This document shows positions 9,802 through 20,800 of a DNA stretch of 64,000 bases, in pieces. Every line of letters begins with the position of its first letter. Position 1 is the first letter of the stretch. The stretch is from Colocasia esculenta (taxonomy: Eukaryota > Streptophyta > Magnoliopsida > Alismatales > Araceae), in NCBI GenBank assembly GCA_014218235.1, contig CM024766.1, positions 48,635,359 through 48,699,358 on the forward strand, read 5' to 3'. Both the position numbers and the translations under genes were made by a program. The notes below the pieces were generated by a model. That model was given only the letters and a program-made list of their open reading frames with translations, had not been told where the DNA came from and made no database searches.

Positions 9802-12800
9802 TTACAAATTACACATGCCTAGTTCCCTTCTAAGAAACATAAATCTCTCTTCACGTAAGGCTTTTGTAAATATATCTGCTAACTGATTTTGAGTATCTAC
9901 AAATGAAATATTAATGTTACCATTAGCTACATGACCTCTAATAAAATGATATCTGACCTCTATATGTTTCGTCCCGGAGTGATGTACTAGATTTTTCGTG
10001 AGATTTATTGCACTTGTGTTGTCACACAGCAATGGGATGGTTTTGATGTGCAATCCATAGTCCTCAAGCTGTTGTTTGATCCATAAGAGTTGAGTGCAAC
10101 AACTCCCAGCAGTTACATATTCAGCTTTAGCTGTTGATAGTACTACTGAATTTTACTTCTTTGAAGACTAGGAGATCAAGCATCCTGCAAGAAATTGACA
10201 CCCACCACTGGTACTTTTTCCTTTTTTTTGGCATCCAACATAATCAACGTCCGAATATCCAGTTAAACTAGTTTCACAGGATTTTGGATACCATAGTCCT
10301 AAGTTATGAGTCTTAGCTAAATATCTAAAGATCTTTTTAACATAAATTAAATGGGATTCCTTAGGATCAGATTGATATCTTGCACACATGCATACACTAA
10401 ATAAAATATCAGGCATACAAGCTGTTAGATAAAGCAATGAACCAATCATACCTCTATAAAGTTTTTGATCTACTTTCTTACCTTCCAGATCACCGTCTAA
10501 CCTGGTGGATGTGCTTATTAGAGTGGACAACAGTTTAGCATTCTCAAATCAAAATTTCTTCAACAGTTCCTTGGTGTATTTTGCTTGACAGATGTGAGTT
10601 CCTTCATTGTTTTGCTTGATTTGTAGTCCAAGGAAATAGTTGAGTTCTCCCATCATGCTCATCTCAAAATTCTCCCTGCATGAGCTTTTCAAAATACTTG
10701 CACAAAGATTCATCAGTAGATTCGAAAATAATGTCATCTACATAGATTTGCACAAGTAATATATTTTTGGCATTTAATTTAATGAACAATGTGCTATCTA
10801 CCTGTCTTCTAGAAAAACCATGATTTAGTAGAAATATACTAAGTCTTTCATACCATGTTCTAGGTGTTTGTTTCAAACCATATAATGTTTTATGCAATTT
10901 GAAAACATGATTTGGAAAATCTGAATCATCAAAACCAGGAGGCTGTTCCACATAAACTTTCTCCTTTATAAAACCATTTAAAAATGCTGATTTTACATCT
11001 ATTTGAAAATATTTTAAATCTAAAACAGATGCATAAGCAAGTAGTATTCGAATAGGCTCTAGTCTAGTCACTGGTGCATAGGTTTGATCAAAATCTATGC
11101 CTTGCTCTTAGGAATAGCCTTGAGCAACCAGTCTAGCCTTGTTTCTGGTGATCACACCAGCTTCATCCAATTTGTTCCTGAACACCCATTTGGTGCCAAT
11201 CATAGGATGATCTGATGGTCTCGGAACAAGGGACCAGACCTGATTAAGTTCATCTTGCATGGCTAAATTCCAAGATTCATCAGATAGTGCTTCATTGACT
11301 GTCTTCGGCTCTATTTAAGATACAAATACTAAATAATCACAAGGAATAATATTACTTCTTGTTCTTACCCCGATTGATGGATCTCCAATGATGTTATCTA
11401 TTGGGTGATCCTTTTTGTACCTTCATTCCTTTGGAAGATCATCATGAATCACATCATTTTGTTGTAGTTCTTCCAAGGGTGGATCTTCATCGTCTTTAAT
11501 GGTTGTTTCTTTCAGTTTCTTGGAAATGTTTTCTGCATCTTCATCATCACTTCCAATTTCCTTTCTCAAGGAAGGGTTAGACTCATCAAAAATAACATGC
11601 ACAGTTTGTTCAATTAATAAAGTTCTTTGATTGAAAACTCTATAACCTTTAGGTTTAGAAGTGTACCCCATAAAAATACCTTCATCAGATTTGGGATCCA
11701 ACTTACCAATGTCTCTCTTACCATTGTTATGAATGAAGCAAGGACATCCAAAAGTTCTGAGATGGCTGATCTTGGGCTTCCTTTGCTTGTACAACTCGTA
11801 TGTAGTCTTCTTCAGAATTAGTCTAATCATTACTCTATTAATGATGTAGCAAGCAGTGTTAATGGCTTCTGCCCAGAAATATCTTGGAAGATTATACTCA
11901 GATAGCATTGTTCTTGCCATATCCAAAAGTGTTCTATTCTTCCTCTCAGCTACACCATTTTACTGTGGTGTTCTTGGTGCTAAGAAATTATGTTCAATCC
12001 CCAGATCATCACAAAATTCTGCAAACCTATCATTCTGAAACTCTCCTCCATGATCTGATCGGATACTTATGATATTGTACTTCTTATCTTTTTCAACTAG
12101 CTCACTAAACTTTACAAAACTATCAAATGTGTCATCTTTATGCTCCAGAAATGATACCCATGTAAATATGAAATAATCATAAACTATAACGAATCCAAAA
12201 TTCTTTCCTCCTAAACTGGTTGTTCTCATTGGTCCAAACAAGTCCATATAAAGCCGTTCTAGTGGTTTGGAGGTGGTGACTACTGTCTTGGATTTGAAAG
12301 AAGATTTTGCATGCTTTCCTTTTGCACATAGTTCACAGATGTTGTCTAGTATTGAGTTCATCTTCGGTAGACCTTCCACTAAATCATGTTTGATGAGTTT
12401 TCTTATTCCATCTAAGATGCAATGACCTAATCTTCTGTGCCACAGTTCAGCATTCTTCTCTTTACTTGCTGCTAGATAGATGTCTTGATCCTTTAACTCT
12501 TCTAAATGTAGTACATATAGATTCTTTTCTCTGCTCGCTTAAAAAATAGTTGAACCATCCTTGATGATCAAACACTTAGATTTCTGAAATTTTATTTGAT
12601 GACCCTTGTCGCACAGTTGACTGATGCTGATAAGGTTGTGCTTGAGTCCTTTGACACATAGAACATCTTCTATCAGGATTCTATCTTGGCTTCCAATGGA
12701 TCAGCAACCAATTACTAACCCTTTTCCATTATCACCATAGGTTACTATACCTTCTTCATCTTTGATATGCGAGAACAGTTTCTTGTTACCTATCATATGC

Positions 12801-12857
12801 CTTGAGCATTCGCTATCCAGGTACCACTTTGATGTTCTAAGGCTTCCCTGCAATAAA
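9802..12857 (-). pseudogene. pol of element A (protease, integrase, reverse transcriptase, RNase H)
   Basis: Copia-order polyprotein, minus strand. Protease at 12913-12701 has WYLDSECSRHM where the family has LDSGCSRHM, so the catalytic glycine after Asp-Ser is replaced by Glu. Integrase at 12480-11423 shows the CELCAKGKHAKSSFKSK zinc block, YMDLFGP and RSDHGGEF. The glutamine codon before NGVAERKN is now a stop at about 11958, and VIVYDYFIF replaces the usual VIVDDYSRF. Reverse transcriptase at about 11290-10550 keeps QIYVDDIIF. RNase H at about 10320-9802 ends RRELGMCNL. Several frame changes separate the domains. The product would process, copy and integrate the element; this copy cannot. 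Confidence 0.92.
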
Positions 12858-14643
12858 TCAATGAGATTTAGGTACCCAAGTTCTTTTGGGTCCTGGTTGG
12901 TTAGCTTCTTCATAGTTTCTTTTCGGAATCCATTTTAAGTGTTTGGTTGTAAAGGTTATTTTAGTGTGACCTAATTTATTACAATGAGTACATCAAGGAA
13001 TATTGTTTATTATCTTGTTTGGTTTATGGTTTTCATTGTTATTTGATTCATAGTTAGGATTTTGTTTAGCTATGAATTTTGACGTTGGATAGATTTTAGG
13101 ATGAATGACAATTTCTTCATTATCTAGTGGAGTATATCCTAAACCATATTTTTTCTTACCTGATCTTCTTGCTCCTTTTAATATTAAAGAAGATTTTCCA
13201 TTTATGAATTTCTCAATTGTAGCTGTTAAATATTCATTATCTTTTGTTAGTGTGTTAATTTCACTTTTAAGTTTGCTTGTGGTTTCCTGATTTTCTAAGT
13301 TTGATATCTTTTCATTTTTAGTTTTTACATCTTCGCATAACAATTCATTCCTTCTTTTCAGTTCTGAAATTTGTATTGCTAATTGTTCAGTTTCAGATTT
13401 TAGATCTGAGTTAGTTATTTCAAGGCATGCATAAATTTTCTTAGTTGTTTTCAATAGATTATAGACGTCTTTATACTTACTGTATAGTTCATTAAAGCAT
13501 CTTCTAAGCTGTCAGAATCAGATTCATTGCAAGATGTAAAAGATGAGTCAGAAGTTACCTTGTCATCGATATTTTCCATGACGGCCAGGTTGGCCCTTTC
13601 TTCTTCTTCTTCGCTGGAGCTAGACTCACTATCTGAGTCACTCTCATTGTTCCATGCAGCAACCATGACTTTCTTCTTGTACTTCTTGAATTTCTTCATG
13701 TTGTCCTTTTTCTTGAACTTTTTCTTCTTCAGTTTTGGACACTCAGCCTTGATGTGTCCGGGCTTCTTACACTCATAGCATATTGGTTCAGATTTCTTGA
13801 GTTCTTTGCCTTCCGATCTTTTGAACTATCTACCTTCCTTGAAATACCTTCTTCCTGACTTGTATTTCTTCTTAACTAGTACGCGCTGCAGTCTTCTGGA
13901 GAGGAAAGCTTCTTCATCTTCACTACTCTCATGACTTTTATCACTTTCTGATTCGCCATCAGAGGTGTCTTCTGTGGCCTTGAGAGCATTGCTGTGCTTT
14001 TTCTTGCTAGAGAATTCTCCCAGCCTTTCCATATTTATCTCATGAGCCATTAAAGACCCAATGAGTTTTTCAAGTGACATTCTCCTAAGATTGTTAGCTT
14101 CTTCTATTGTTGTTACCTTTGGAGTCCAAGAGGTTGGTACGGATCTTAGTATTTTTCATACCATGTCTCCAGTCTCATAGGTCTTTCCAAGCCCAGCCAG
14201 ACCATTGGTGATGTCTGTGAATCGACTGTACATTTAGGAGATGGACTCTCCAGACTGCATTTGAAATCTCTCATATTGAGCTACCAAAATATCTATTCTT
14301 GTTTCCTTTACCTTGTCAGTTCCTTCATGTGTGAGCCTCAGCTTGTCCCACATCTCTTTAACTGACTTGCAGGCTGATATCCTGTTGAATTCTTTCTTAC
14401 TCAGTGAGCAAAACAATATACTTTTAGCTTTGCTATTTTGAGATAGCTTATTCTTGTCTTCATCCGTCCATTTTCTTAACTATTGGTTACATTGAGATCT
14501 CCTTCTTCAATAATTGTTGAAATCTGGAAATCGAGACCTTGAAGAAAGAACTCCATCCTTGTCTTCCAGTAGTTGTAGTCTTCACCATCGAATAGAGGAG
14601 GTCTATTGACTGATTGTCCTTCTGCATGACCTTGAGCTGGCAT
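12858..14643 (-). pseudogene. gag of element A, decayed
   Basis: Starts at ATG 14643, about 50 bases after the primer site (MPAQGHAEGQSVNRPPLFDG), and runs to a stop at 12858-12860 next to protease. It shows the copia Gag core (FNRISACKSVKEMWDKLRLT near 14370), a first CCHC knuckle at 13780-13739 (CYECKKPGHIKAEC) and a Ser/Asp/Glu-rich stretch. A long predicted coiled coil (13450-13200) precedes a second knuckle near 12990-12945 (CTHCNKLGH) whose last Cys is lost. Gag would form the particle and bind RNA. It is broken by frame changes at least near 14230, 13820, 13700 and 13450. Confidence 0.88.
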
Positions 14644-14690
14644 TTGTCTTTGCTCTTCAGATCATGAGATCCACTTACTCGAAAAGACTT

Positions 14691-14703
14691 GGCTCTAATA
14701 CCA
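14691..14703 (-). other. Primer binding site of element A
   Basis: TGGTATTAGAGCC in element sense, three bases (AG plus the shared boundary) beyond the 5' LTR. It matches the initiator tRNA-Met site TGGTATCAGAGCC with one C-to-T change. Confidence 0.88.
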
Positions 14704-14705
14704 CT

Positions 14706-15370
14706 TGTTGCCCAAATAGCAAGCCCAGAGGGGGGGGGGGGGGGCTGAATGGATTGCTATAAATTTTCTTATAGAATATTCCTGTAAATAAAAACGCTTG
14801 ATAGAAGACACTAAGTTTGATGGTTAGAGTTAGTGTTTGAATAAAGACAAAGAGAACAAACACACAGACAACAGGAAATTTTATCCTGGTTTGGATCTCC
14901 TATCACAAGGAGTCCTACGTCCAGTCCCCTAGCAACACCTTGGGATTTCACTAAGCAAGGGTACAGTCCCCCTCAAGGAAACTTACACATCCAGCATCAG
15001 TTGGCCTTCCCTTCTTTACCCGAAAAGGAACTAAAGCACCTGATGCAATAGGTCTTCCTTCTTGCCGAAGGGAACAACCACCCACTCAAGCAGGTCTTCT
15101 CTTCACACCCGAAGAGGAACACTCAAAGAAAATGAGTAAGAAGTGGATGGCCCCTAGACCAAGCTTATACAAACTGCTTGATCTGAGGCAATGTCTGAGG
15201 GACAAAGAATATCGACAAGGAACTCTTTCTCATATTTACTCAGGCTCTCAAAGGCTAAGCAATTTGCTATGGGGAGCTAAGAGCTACAGAAGGTTTGAAT
15301 GGACGAGCGAGCTCTTCTTTCCTTCTATGATCTTTAGAATGCAAGCTAGAAAAGTTCTCACGGAAGAGAT
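14706..15370 (-). repeat. 5' LTR of element A, segment next to the primer site
   Basis: 665 bp closely matching 4913-5572 of the 3' LTR, including its hairpin block (about 14885-15125) and a long G run near 14730. It stops at GAAGAGAT, where the LTR of element B begins. The rest of this LTR is at 50567-51030. Confidence 0.92.
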
Positions 15371-15540
15371 TGTTGCCTAGTTGACGAGCCCAGAGGGGGG
15401 GTGAATGGGTCTTTTAAAAAATAATCTAGAGAATACCTGTAACTAAAAACATTCACACAAACATTCTTCGAAGGAGGTTAGTGACTGTTAGTTTAAATAT
15501 CAAACACACAAAGAAAACAATCACACGACCCAAAGGATTA

Positions 15541-15775
15541 TCCTGGTTCGGACCTCCTTTCTTAGGAGTCCTACGTCTAGTCCCTGAGCAACCACTCAGG
15601 TTTTTACGAACTAGGGTACAGTCCCCCTATGGAAGCTACAGCACCCAGCTCGGCTGGTCTTCCTTCACACCTGAAGGGAATAACAACACCCTGGATACCC
15701 CACCAGGTCTTCCTTCACAACTGAAGGGAAACAGTACCCTGGATACCACCAGGTCTTCCTTCACAACCGAAGGGA
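15541..15775 (-). other. Hairpin block in the 3' LTR of B
   Basis: In element sense three successive hairpins of the form CCTTC-loop-GAAGG followed by AAGACC (15775-15655) precede hairpin 1, CCTGAG-TGGTTG-CTCAGG, and hairpin 2, CTCCT-AAGAA-AGGAG, then CCGAACC. Compared with F (CCCAAG/CTTGGG), hairpin 1 differs at two stem positions with both partners changed. Confidence 0.72.
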
Positions 15776-16493
15776 ATGGAATAAGGTCAAGCCCCTAGAT
15801 CAAGCTTTAACAAGCCAAGATCTGAAGCCACTAGCACTGAGAGCAAGGATCTCAACAAGGCACACTCTCAGAACTACACGAGCTCTCTTAGAAAATCTGT
15901 TACAGCACAGAGAGCGAAGAGCTAAAGGTAATGAGGAATGAGATTCTTGGCTCTGGACTTCTTGCCAAAGAATTTGAATGCTTGAATACGAGATGCTTGT
16001 TCTCTACTTCGTTGGTTGTGCATTCTTTTTATTTTGTGTTTGAATTTATATCTTCTATTTGAAATACTGCCGTTGAAGTAACCGTTGTCTCTTGGATTGA
16101 TAGACATTAGACTATTTGACATTTGGAAGCTTCAACTATCTTTTATCCATTTGAGCACGCAAAGAGATAGGGTCTTCTGACGTCTATAGGTCCAACATTG
16201 TATGATAGAAAGTCTTCAGGACCCTGCACACATTAAATGCTAGAACAGTAGACAACTCAAATTGTCTCTTGTTGTCAGTATACGTTGATGTGAGTATTCA
16301 CTAGAATAGCAATCCCAAATAGCTTGTTTTAAAAGATGTATACAGAGTAAGCACAATAATGGACGATATTGTCTGCATGCATGTAGAGATACGTTCAGAA
16401 CTCATAAATGCAGGAGTGACAGATAGATATATGCATGACTTTGACTAGTCAACGCTTCAAGAGATAAGATAAAAAACAAGTCGATATAAACTG

Positions 16494-17350
16494 TAAAGTC
16501 GTTGTCTATATGACTTATGATATTGTTATGAATACTAACAAGTCAAATCATTAAAGCAAGTGTATTTGTTCAACAAGGAAATCGTTATGAACACTTATCA
16601 AGTCGTTATGATCTCTAAAGAAATCATTATGAGCGCTTAAAGAAATATTTGTGCAAAGCAAATCGTTATGAGCGCTTAAAGAAATCTTTGTGCAAAACAA
16701 ATCGTTATGAGCGCCTAAAGAAATCTTTGTGCAAAGCAAATCGTTACGACGAGCAAGTCGTTGCGAGTTCTAAAGAAATCGTTATGGTAACTTACGAAAT
16801 CGTTACGGCGAGCAAGTCATTGCGAGTTCTAAAGAAATCGTTACGGTAACTTATGAAATCGTTATGACAGGCAAGTCGTTACGCTTTCTAAAGAAATCGT
16901 TACGGTAACTTACGAAATAGTTACGGCGAGCAAGTCGTTGCGAGTTCTAAAGAAATCGTTACGGTAACTTATGAAATCGTTATGACAGGCAAGTCGTTAT
17001 GGTTTCTAAAGAAATCGTTACGGTAACTTACGAAATCGTTACGGTGAGCAAGTCGTTGCGAGTTCTAAAGAAATCGTTACGGTAACTTATGAAATCGTTA
17101 TGACTGGCAAGTCGTTACGCATTCTGAAGAAATCGTTGCGATGACTTATAGAATCGTTATGACAGGTAAGTCGTTACGCGTTCTAAAGAAATCGTTGCGA
17201 TGACTTATAGAATCGTTATGACAGGCAAGTCGTTACGTGTTCTAAAGAAATCGTTGCGATGACCTATAGAATCGTTACAGCATCGACTTGTTTGAAACAA
17301 CATGACTTTTCAGTCTTATAAGGAAATCGTTAAGATTTTCAACAGAAATC
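16494..17350 (-). repeat. CGTTA/CGTTG motif array in the 3' LTR of B
   Basis: Units of about 20-25 bp such as AAGAAATCGTTACGG and GCAAGTCGTTGCGAG on the plus strand, with a higher-order unit of about 110 bp between 16740 and 17280. In element sense the core is CAACGATTT or TAACGATTT. Same relative position as the CATCGATTT array of A. Confidence 0.85.
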
Positions 17351-17498
17351 GATATGGACTTAGAGAAATATCATATTGAAAAGATTAAAGCTTCAGAGAA
17401 GAAATGCATACCTTTATTGGCTTGTTTGAACTTGGTATTTTTCCTGTACTTAAGACTTATGAAATATTCATTAGATATTATTGATAAAATCTAGTTTA

Positions 17499-17591
17499 GT
17501 TTTGTTAATCACCAAAATACATATGTAATTAATTAAAATTTCATGGGGACAGACTGATCATCAATCTCCCCCTTTTTGGTGATGACAAAAC
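17499..17591 (-). promoter_or_regulatory. Polypurine tract of B bracketed by an inverted repeat
   Basis: AAAAAGGGGGAGAT in element sense abuts the LTR at 17563. The arms GTTTTGTTAATCACCAAAA (17499-17517) and TTTTGGTGATGACAAAAC (17574-17591) are complementary apart from one extra A and a T/G wobble position. Confidence 0.8.
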
Positions 17592-17672
17592 TGAACAATA
17601 AGAATGGATAAAAAATATTGCTAATTTGCTTCCTAAAAAGAATTATTGGAATGTATTTCAGACATGCTAATT

Positions 17673-17692
17673 TTCTCCCCCTTTTTGTCATT
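17673..17692 (-). promoter_or_regulatory. Second polypurine tract of B
   Basis: AATGACAAAAAGGGGGAGAA in element sense, identical to the second tract of A over these 20 bases and at the same distance from the LTR. Confidence 0.7.
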
Positions 17693-17835
17693 GAGCAAAA
17701 AGACAACCTGAGACAAAGAAAGAAGAGAGAAAGAAAAGAGGAATACACAAAGAGATTTCATTAACTTTGCGAAGGTACAGGTAAATAGAAGACAGGAGAC
17801 AAAAGAGAGGCAAAATGGGAGATGGTTTCTCATGC

Positions 17836-20800
17836 CTATTTTTCCTGCTCTTCAAAAAGAGTTTTAAAGACTCCAAAAGATACAAAGTAGGTTGGTCCCA
17901 TGGAGGAAGCCAACCTTTTGAGATGAAGATCGAGGTGTTTGTAGAGAAGATCAGCATAAGCCTCCTTATCCATAGTCATCTTTAGGAAACGACGAGTCCC
18001 AAAGCTGGCACAGGTAAGAAACTGATCCATGGACACATGATAGTGATTGTGATTATCTCTGAGAGCTTTATGAAGAGCTACATATACCTTGTAACTTTCC
18101 TCCCAAACTTTGAAGGGGTCATTTACAAGGTTAATAGAGTTCATATCCAAGAAGGTGGCTGGAGAGATTGCAGGTGTGCCTTCCCTGGATTGAGCTACAT
18201 TTAGACCAAACAACTGCTGAGCGGACAATGGGTAGAACTTGGACCATTCTGAGGATGTCAGCCTTTCACATTCATACAGAATGGGGACTAGAACTTCAGC
18301 ACTTACATGCCCTTGGTGATATTCTCTAAATAGGAATCTAGGAAAAGCAACCAGGCAGCCTTTCTATACTCTAATTCTGCCCATTACTCTGGCAAAATGC
18401 TCAAAGATGATGGATCCTATAGAGGATTCCATAACTAGAAAATGGATTTGAGGAAGGGCTATCTCTTCAGGCACTTGGAGGGTAGCAAACTCTACCTGAA
18501 CATCTGAAGTTTATGAGATATCCGGAGTCATAGCTGAAATGGCCTTTCTGATTTGGCTAAGCTAAACCTCGGGAAGCATATGGACATATCTGTAATTGTT
18601 GAATAGCATGAATGTCTGATCATTTTGATTTCCTTTTGAATGAAGGGTGCCCAAAGTTCTCAATGATACAACCTGAACTATTCTGATAAGGTCAGGGAGT
18701 GGTCCCTTGGAGGAAATCTAGTAGATTTGGCAAGAATAAATTTCTTGAAGAGATCCTTGTGACCTTTGCCCCATTGGTCTTCTGATTTGGAGTGGGCAAG
18801 AGAGAAAATTCTGGATTTTTCAGATTTTGTAAGAGAAGTATAGGGTAGAATGGTGTGCAAATGATCTGTGAGATTAAGAAAAGGAAGATTAATGATAGTT
18901 GCAAGAACAACCTTTGAGAGATATTCTCTATACAGTGAGTGATGTTTGTTGTCCATTGTGAGAGAAAACCACAAAGGTGGGTATTTAGGTTCAGAGGAAA
19001 TGGAGGAAGTAGAAGTAAGTTTCCTCTTCTTGGGGGCAGGACTGGAAGAGTCTGCCTTATGGACATGTTCTCCAACCTTCAACACAGACCTGAGGATCCC
19101 TTCCTCAAACTCATCCTTTATCTTTTCCATAAAGGGAGAGTTAAGTTGGGCTCTTTTCAGGTATGATAGTGATGAAAGAGGGTGGAGGAGTAGGATGAAG
19201 AAAAGAATGTGAAGTATTTGGGAGGTCATCAACTGGTCCAAGGGAGGGACCAGAGGAGGAGGAGGAGGCTCCAGCTGAGGATGCTGGAGGGTCCTCAAGG
19301 ATAGGAGAAGGAGAAGGAATTGTAGTAGAGGAGGCAAGAGATGAGGTGGAATGAGAAGGAAATGGAGTGGGAGAGGAAATTGGTCTGGATTGAGACTTCT
19401 TGAATGTTTGTGGAGTAGGAGGAGCTGTAGGAGCTGAGGGTGGAGTTGGAGGAATAGGTGTGTGAGAGGGAGAAGAGGGAGTTGGGGGCTTGGGTGCCAA
19501 GGACTCTTCTTCAGCCTCTGCCTGCATAGGTTCACTCTCCAATGGCCCTGATGGCCCTGACACTTGCTCAGATGGCCCTGGAGGCCCTTCAAACTGGTCA
19601 GCTGGCCCTGATGGCCTTTGCACATTTACTGCTGCCTTTGTTGGTGCTGCTGCTGGCCCTATTGGCCCTGCCTCTTGATCTGATGGCCTTGAAGGCCCTG
19701 ACTCCGGAACCTGGGCTACAGGAGGTGGAGGAGGAGGAGTTTGAGCTCCAACCACCTTGAGAATGTCTCCCAGCAAATTTTTCATGGTGCCCATCTCCTG
19801 GTTAAACCACTTAATGGCATTTCTTATGTTGGAGAGTTCCTTTGAAGCTGAAGCTTGGCTCATGAAGATGGAGGATACATCAGATTGAAGAGAACATAGA
19901 ATAGTTCTTTGGGCATCAAGTCTCTCAATCACAGGCTTCAAATTTATCACAATCTTCTGCCTCATTAGCCTTTCATGTGGAGTGTTTGATAAGAGAGGTA
20001 CTTTGGGCTCCACTTCTTTCCCTTTTTGCCCAGCCTCTGAATCTGGAGGAGGCTGATCATCATCAGAATCAGAGGAGCTTGCTGTCTCCCCATCTCTGAC
20101 ATCATCCTGATCATGAGGGAGGTCTTCATCAACTGGTACATCACCCATTGGCTCATCATGGTGAGCTGCTTCTTCTTCTTGACCTTGCTTGGATTGCTCC
20201 CCCTGAATAGGAGCATCTTTTTCCATGAATTCTTGCTCCCCCTGAATGGGAGCATCTTCCAAAACAACACTTGTTGGAGCACTGGACTGCTCCTCTTGAA
20301 CTGTTGCTGCCACTGATTCCTCAATGTGGCCTGATGCCACAACTTCTTCTACAATTCCACCAGTCTCTGAGGTGACTGGAGTAATGAGAACTGAATCTAC
20401 TACATCTTTGAGAATGGAGGCAATAATGGAGGTGGGCAGATTATCTGCTGCACCTTCCACTGCTTCTTCTACAGGACCTTCAAGTTGGGCACCCTCTGGA
20501 ATAATGGTAACAAAAGAGGGAGGAGTAGGAGGGTGAAGGAAAGAATAAGAAGTAGAAGGAGGTGGTACAGATGGTCCAGCTGATGAGGGACCAGAAGAGG
20601 AGGCTCCAGCTGAGGAGGGTGATACTGGAGGTGCCTCAGAAGGAGGAGGAGGAATGAATGTGGAGGAAGCAGGAGAAGAGGATGAGGTGGTAGGAAATGC
20701 TGTAGGTGAGGAGATGTTTTTGGGAAGAGGTTGTTTAAAGGTGGCAGGAGCTGGAGGAGCAGTCGTAGATGAAGGTGGAGAAGGAGGGGCTGGAGTCTGA

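Larger units (their letters stand above)
15371..17563 (-). repeat. 3' LTR of element B
   Basis: 2193 bp from TGTTGCCTAG to CTGATCATCA on the plus strand, directly bordered by polypurine tracts on the internal side. It shares the general plan of the LTR of A (hairpin block, TCGTTA/TCGTTG array, GTTAATCACCAAAA near the end) but most of the sequence differs. It does not match the LTR at 48119-50566 as a pair should. Confidence 0.88.

Noticed and set aside
16494..17350. CRISPR-like look of the LTR arrays
   Set aside because: Units vary in sequence and length, spacers are not unique, there are no cas genes, and the arrays lie inside plant LTRs.
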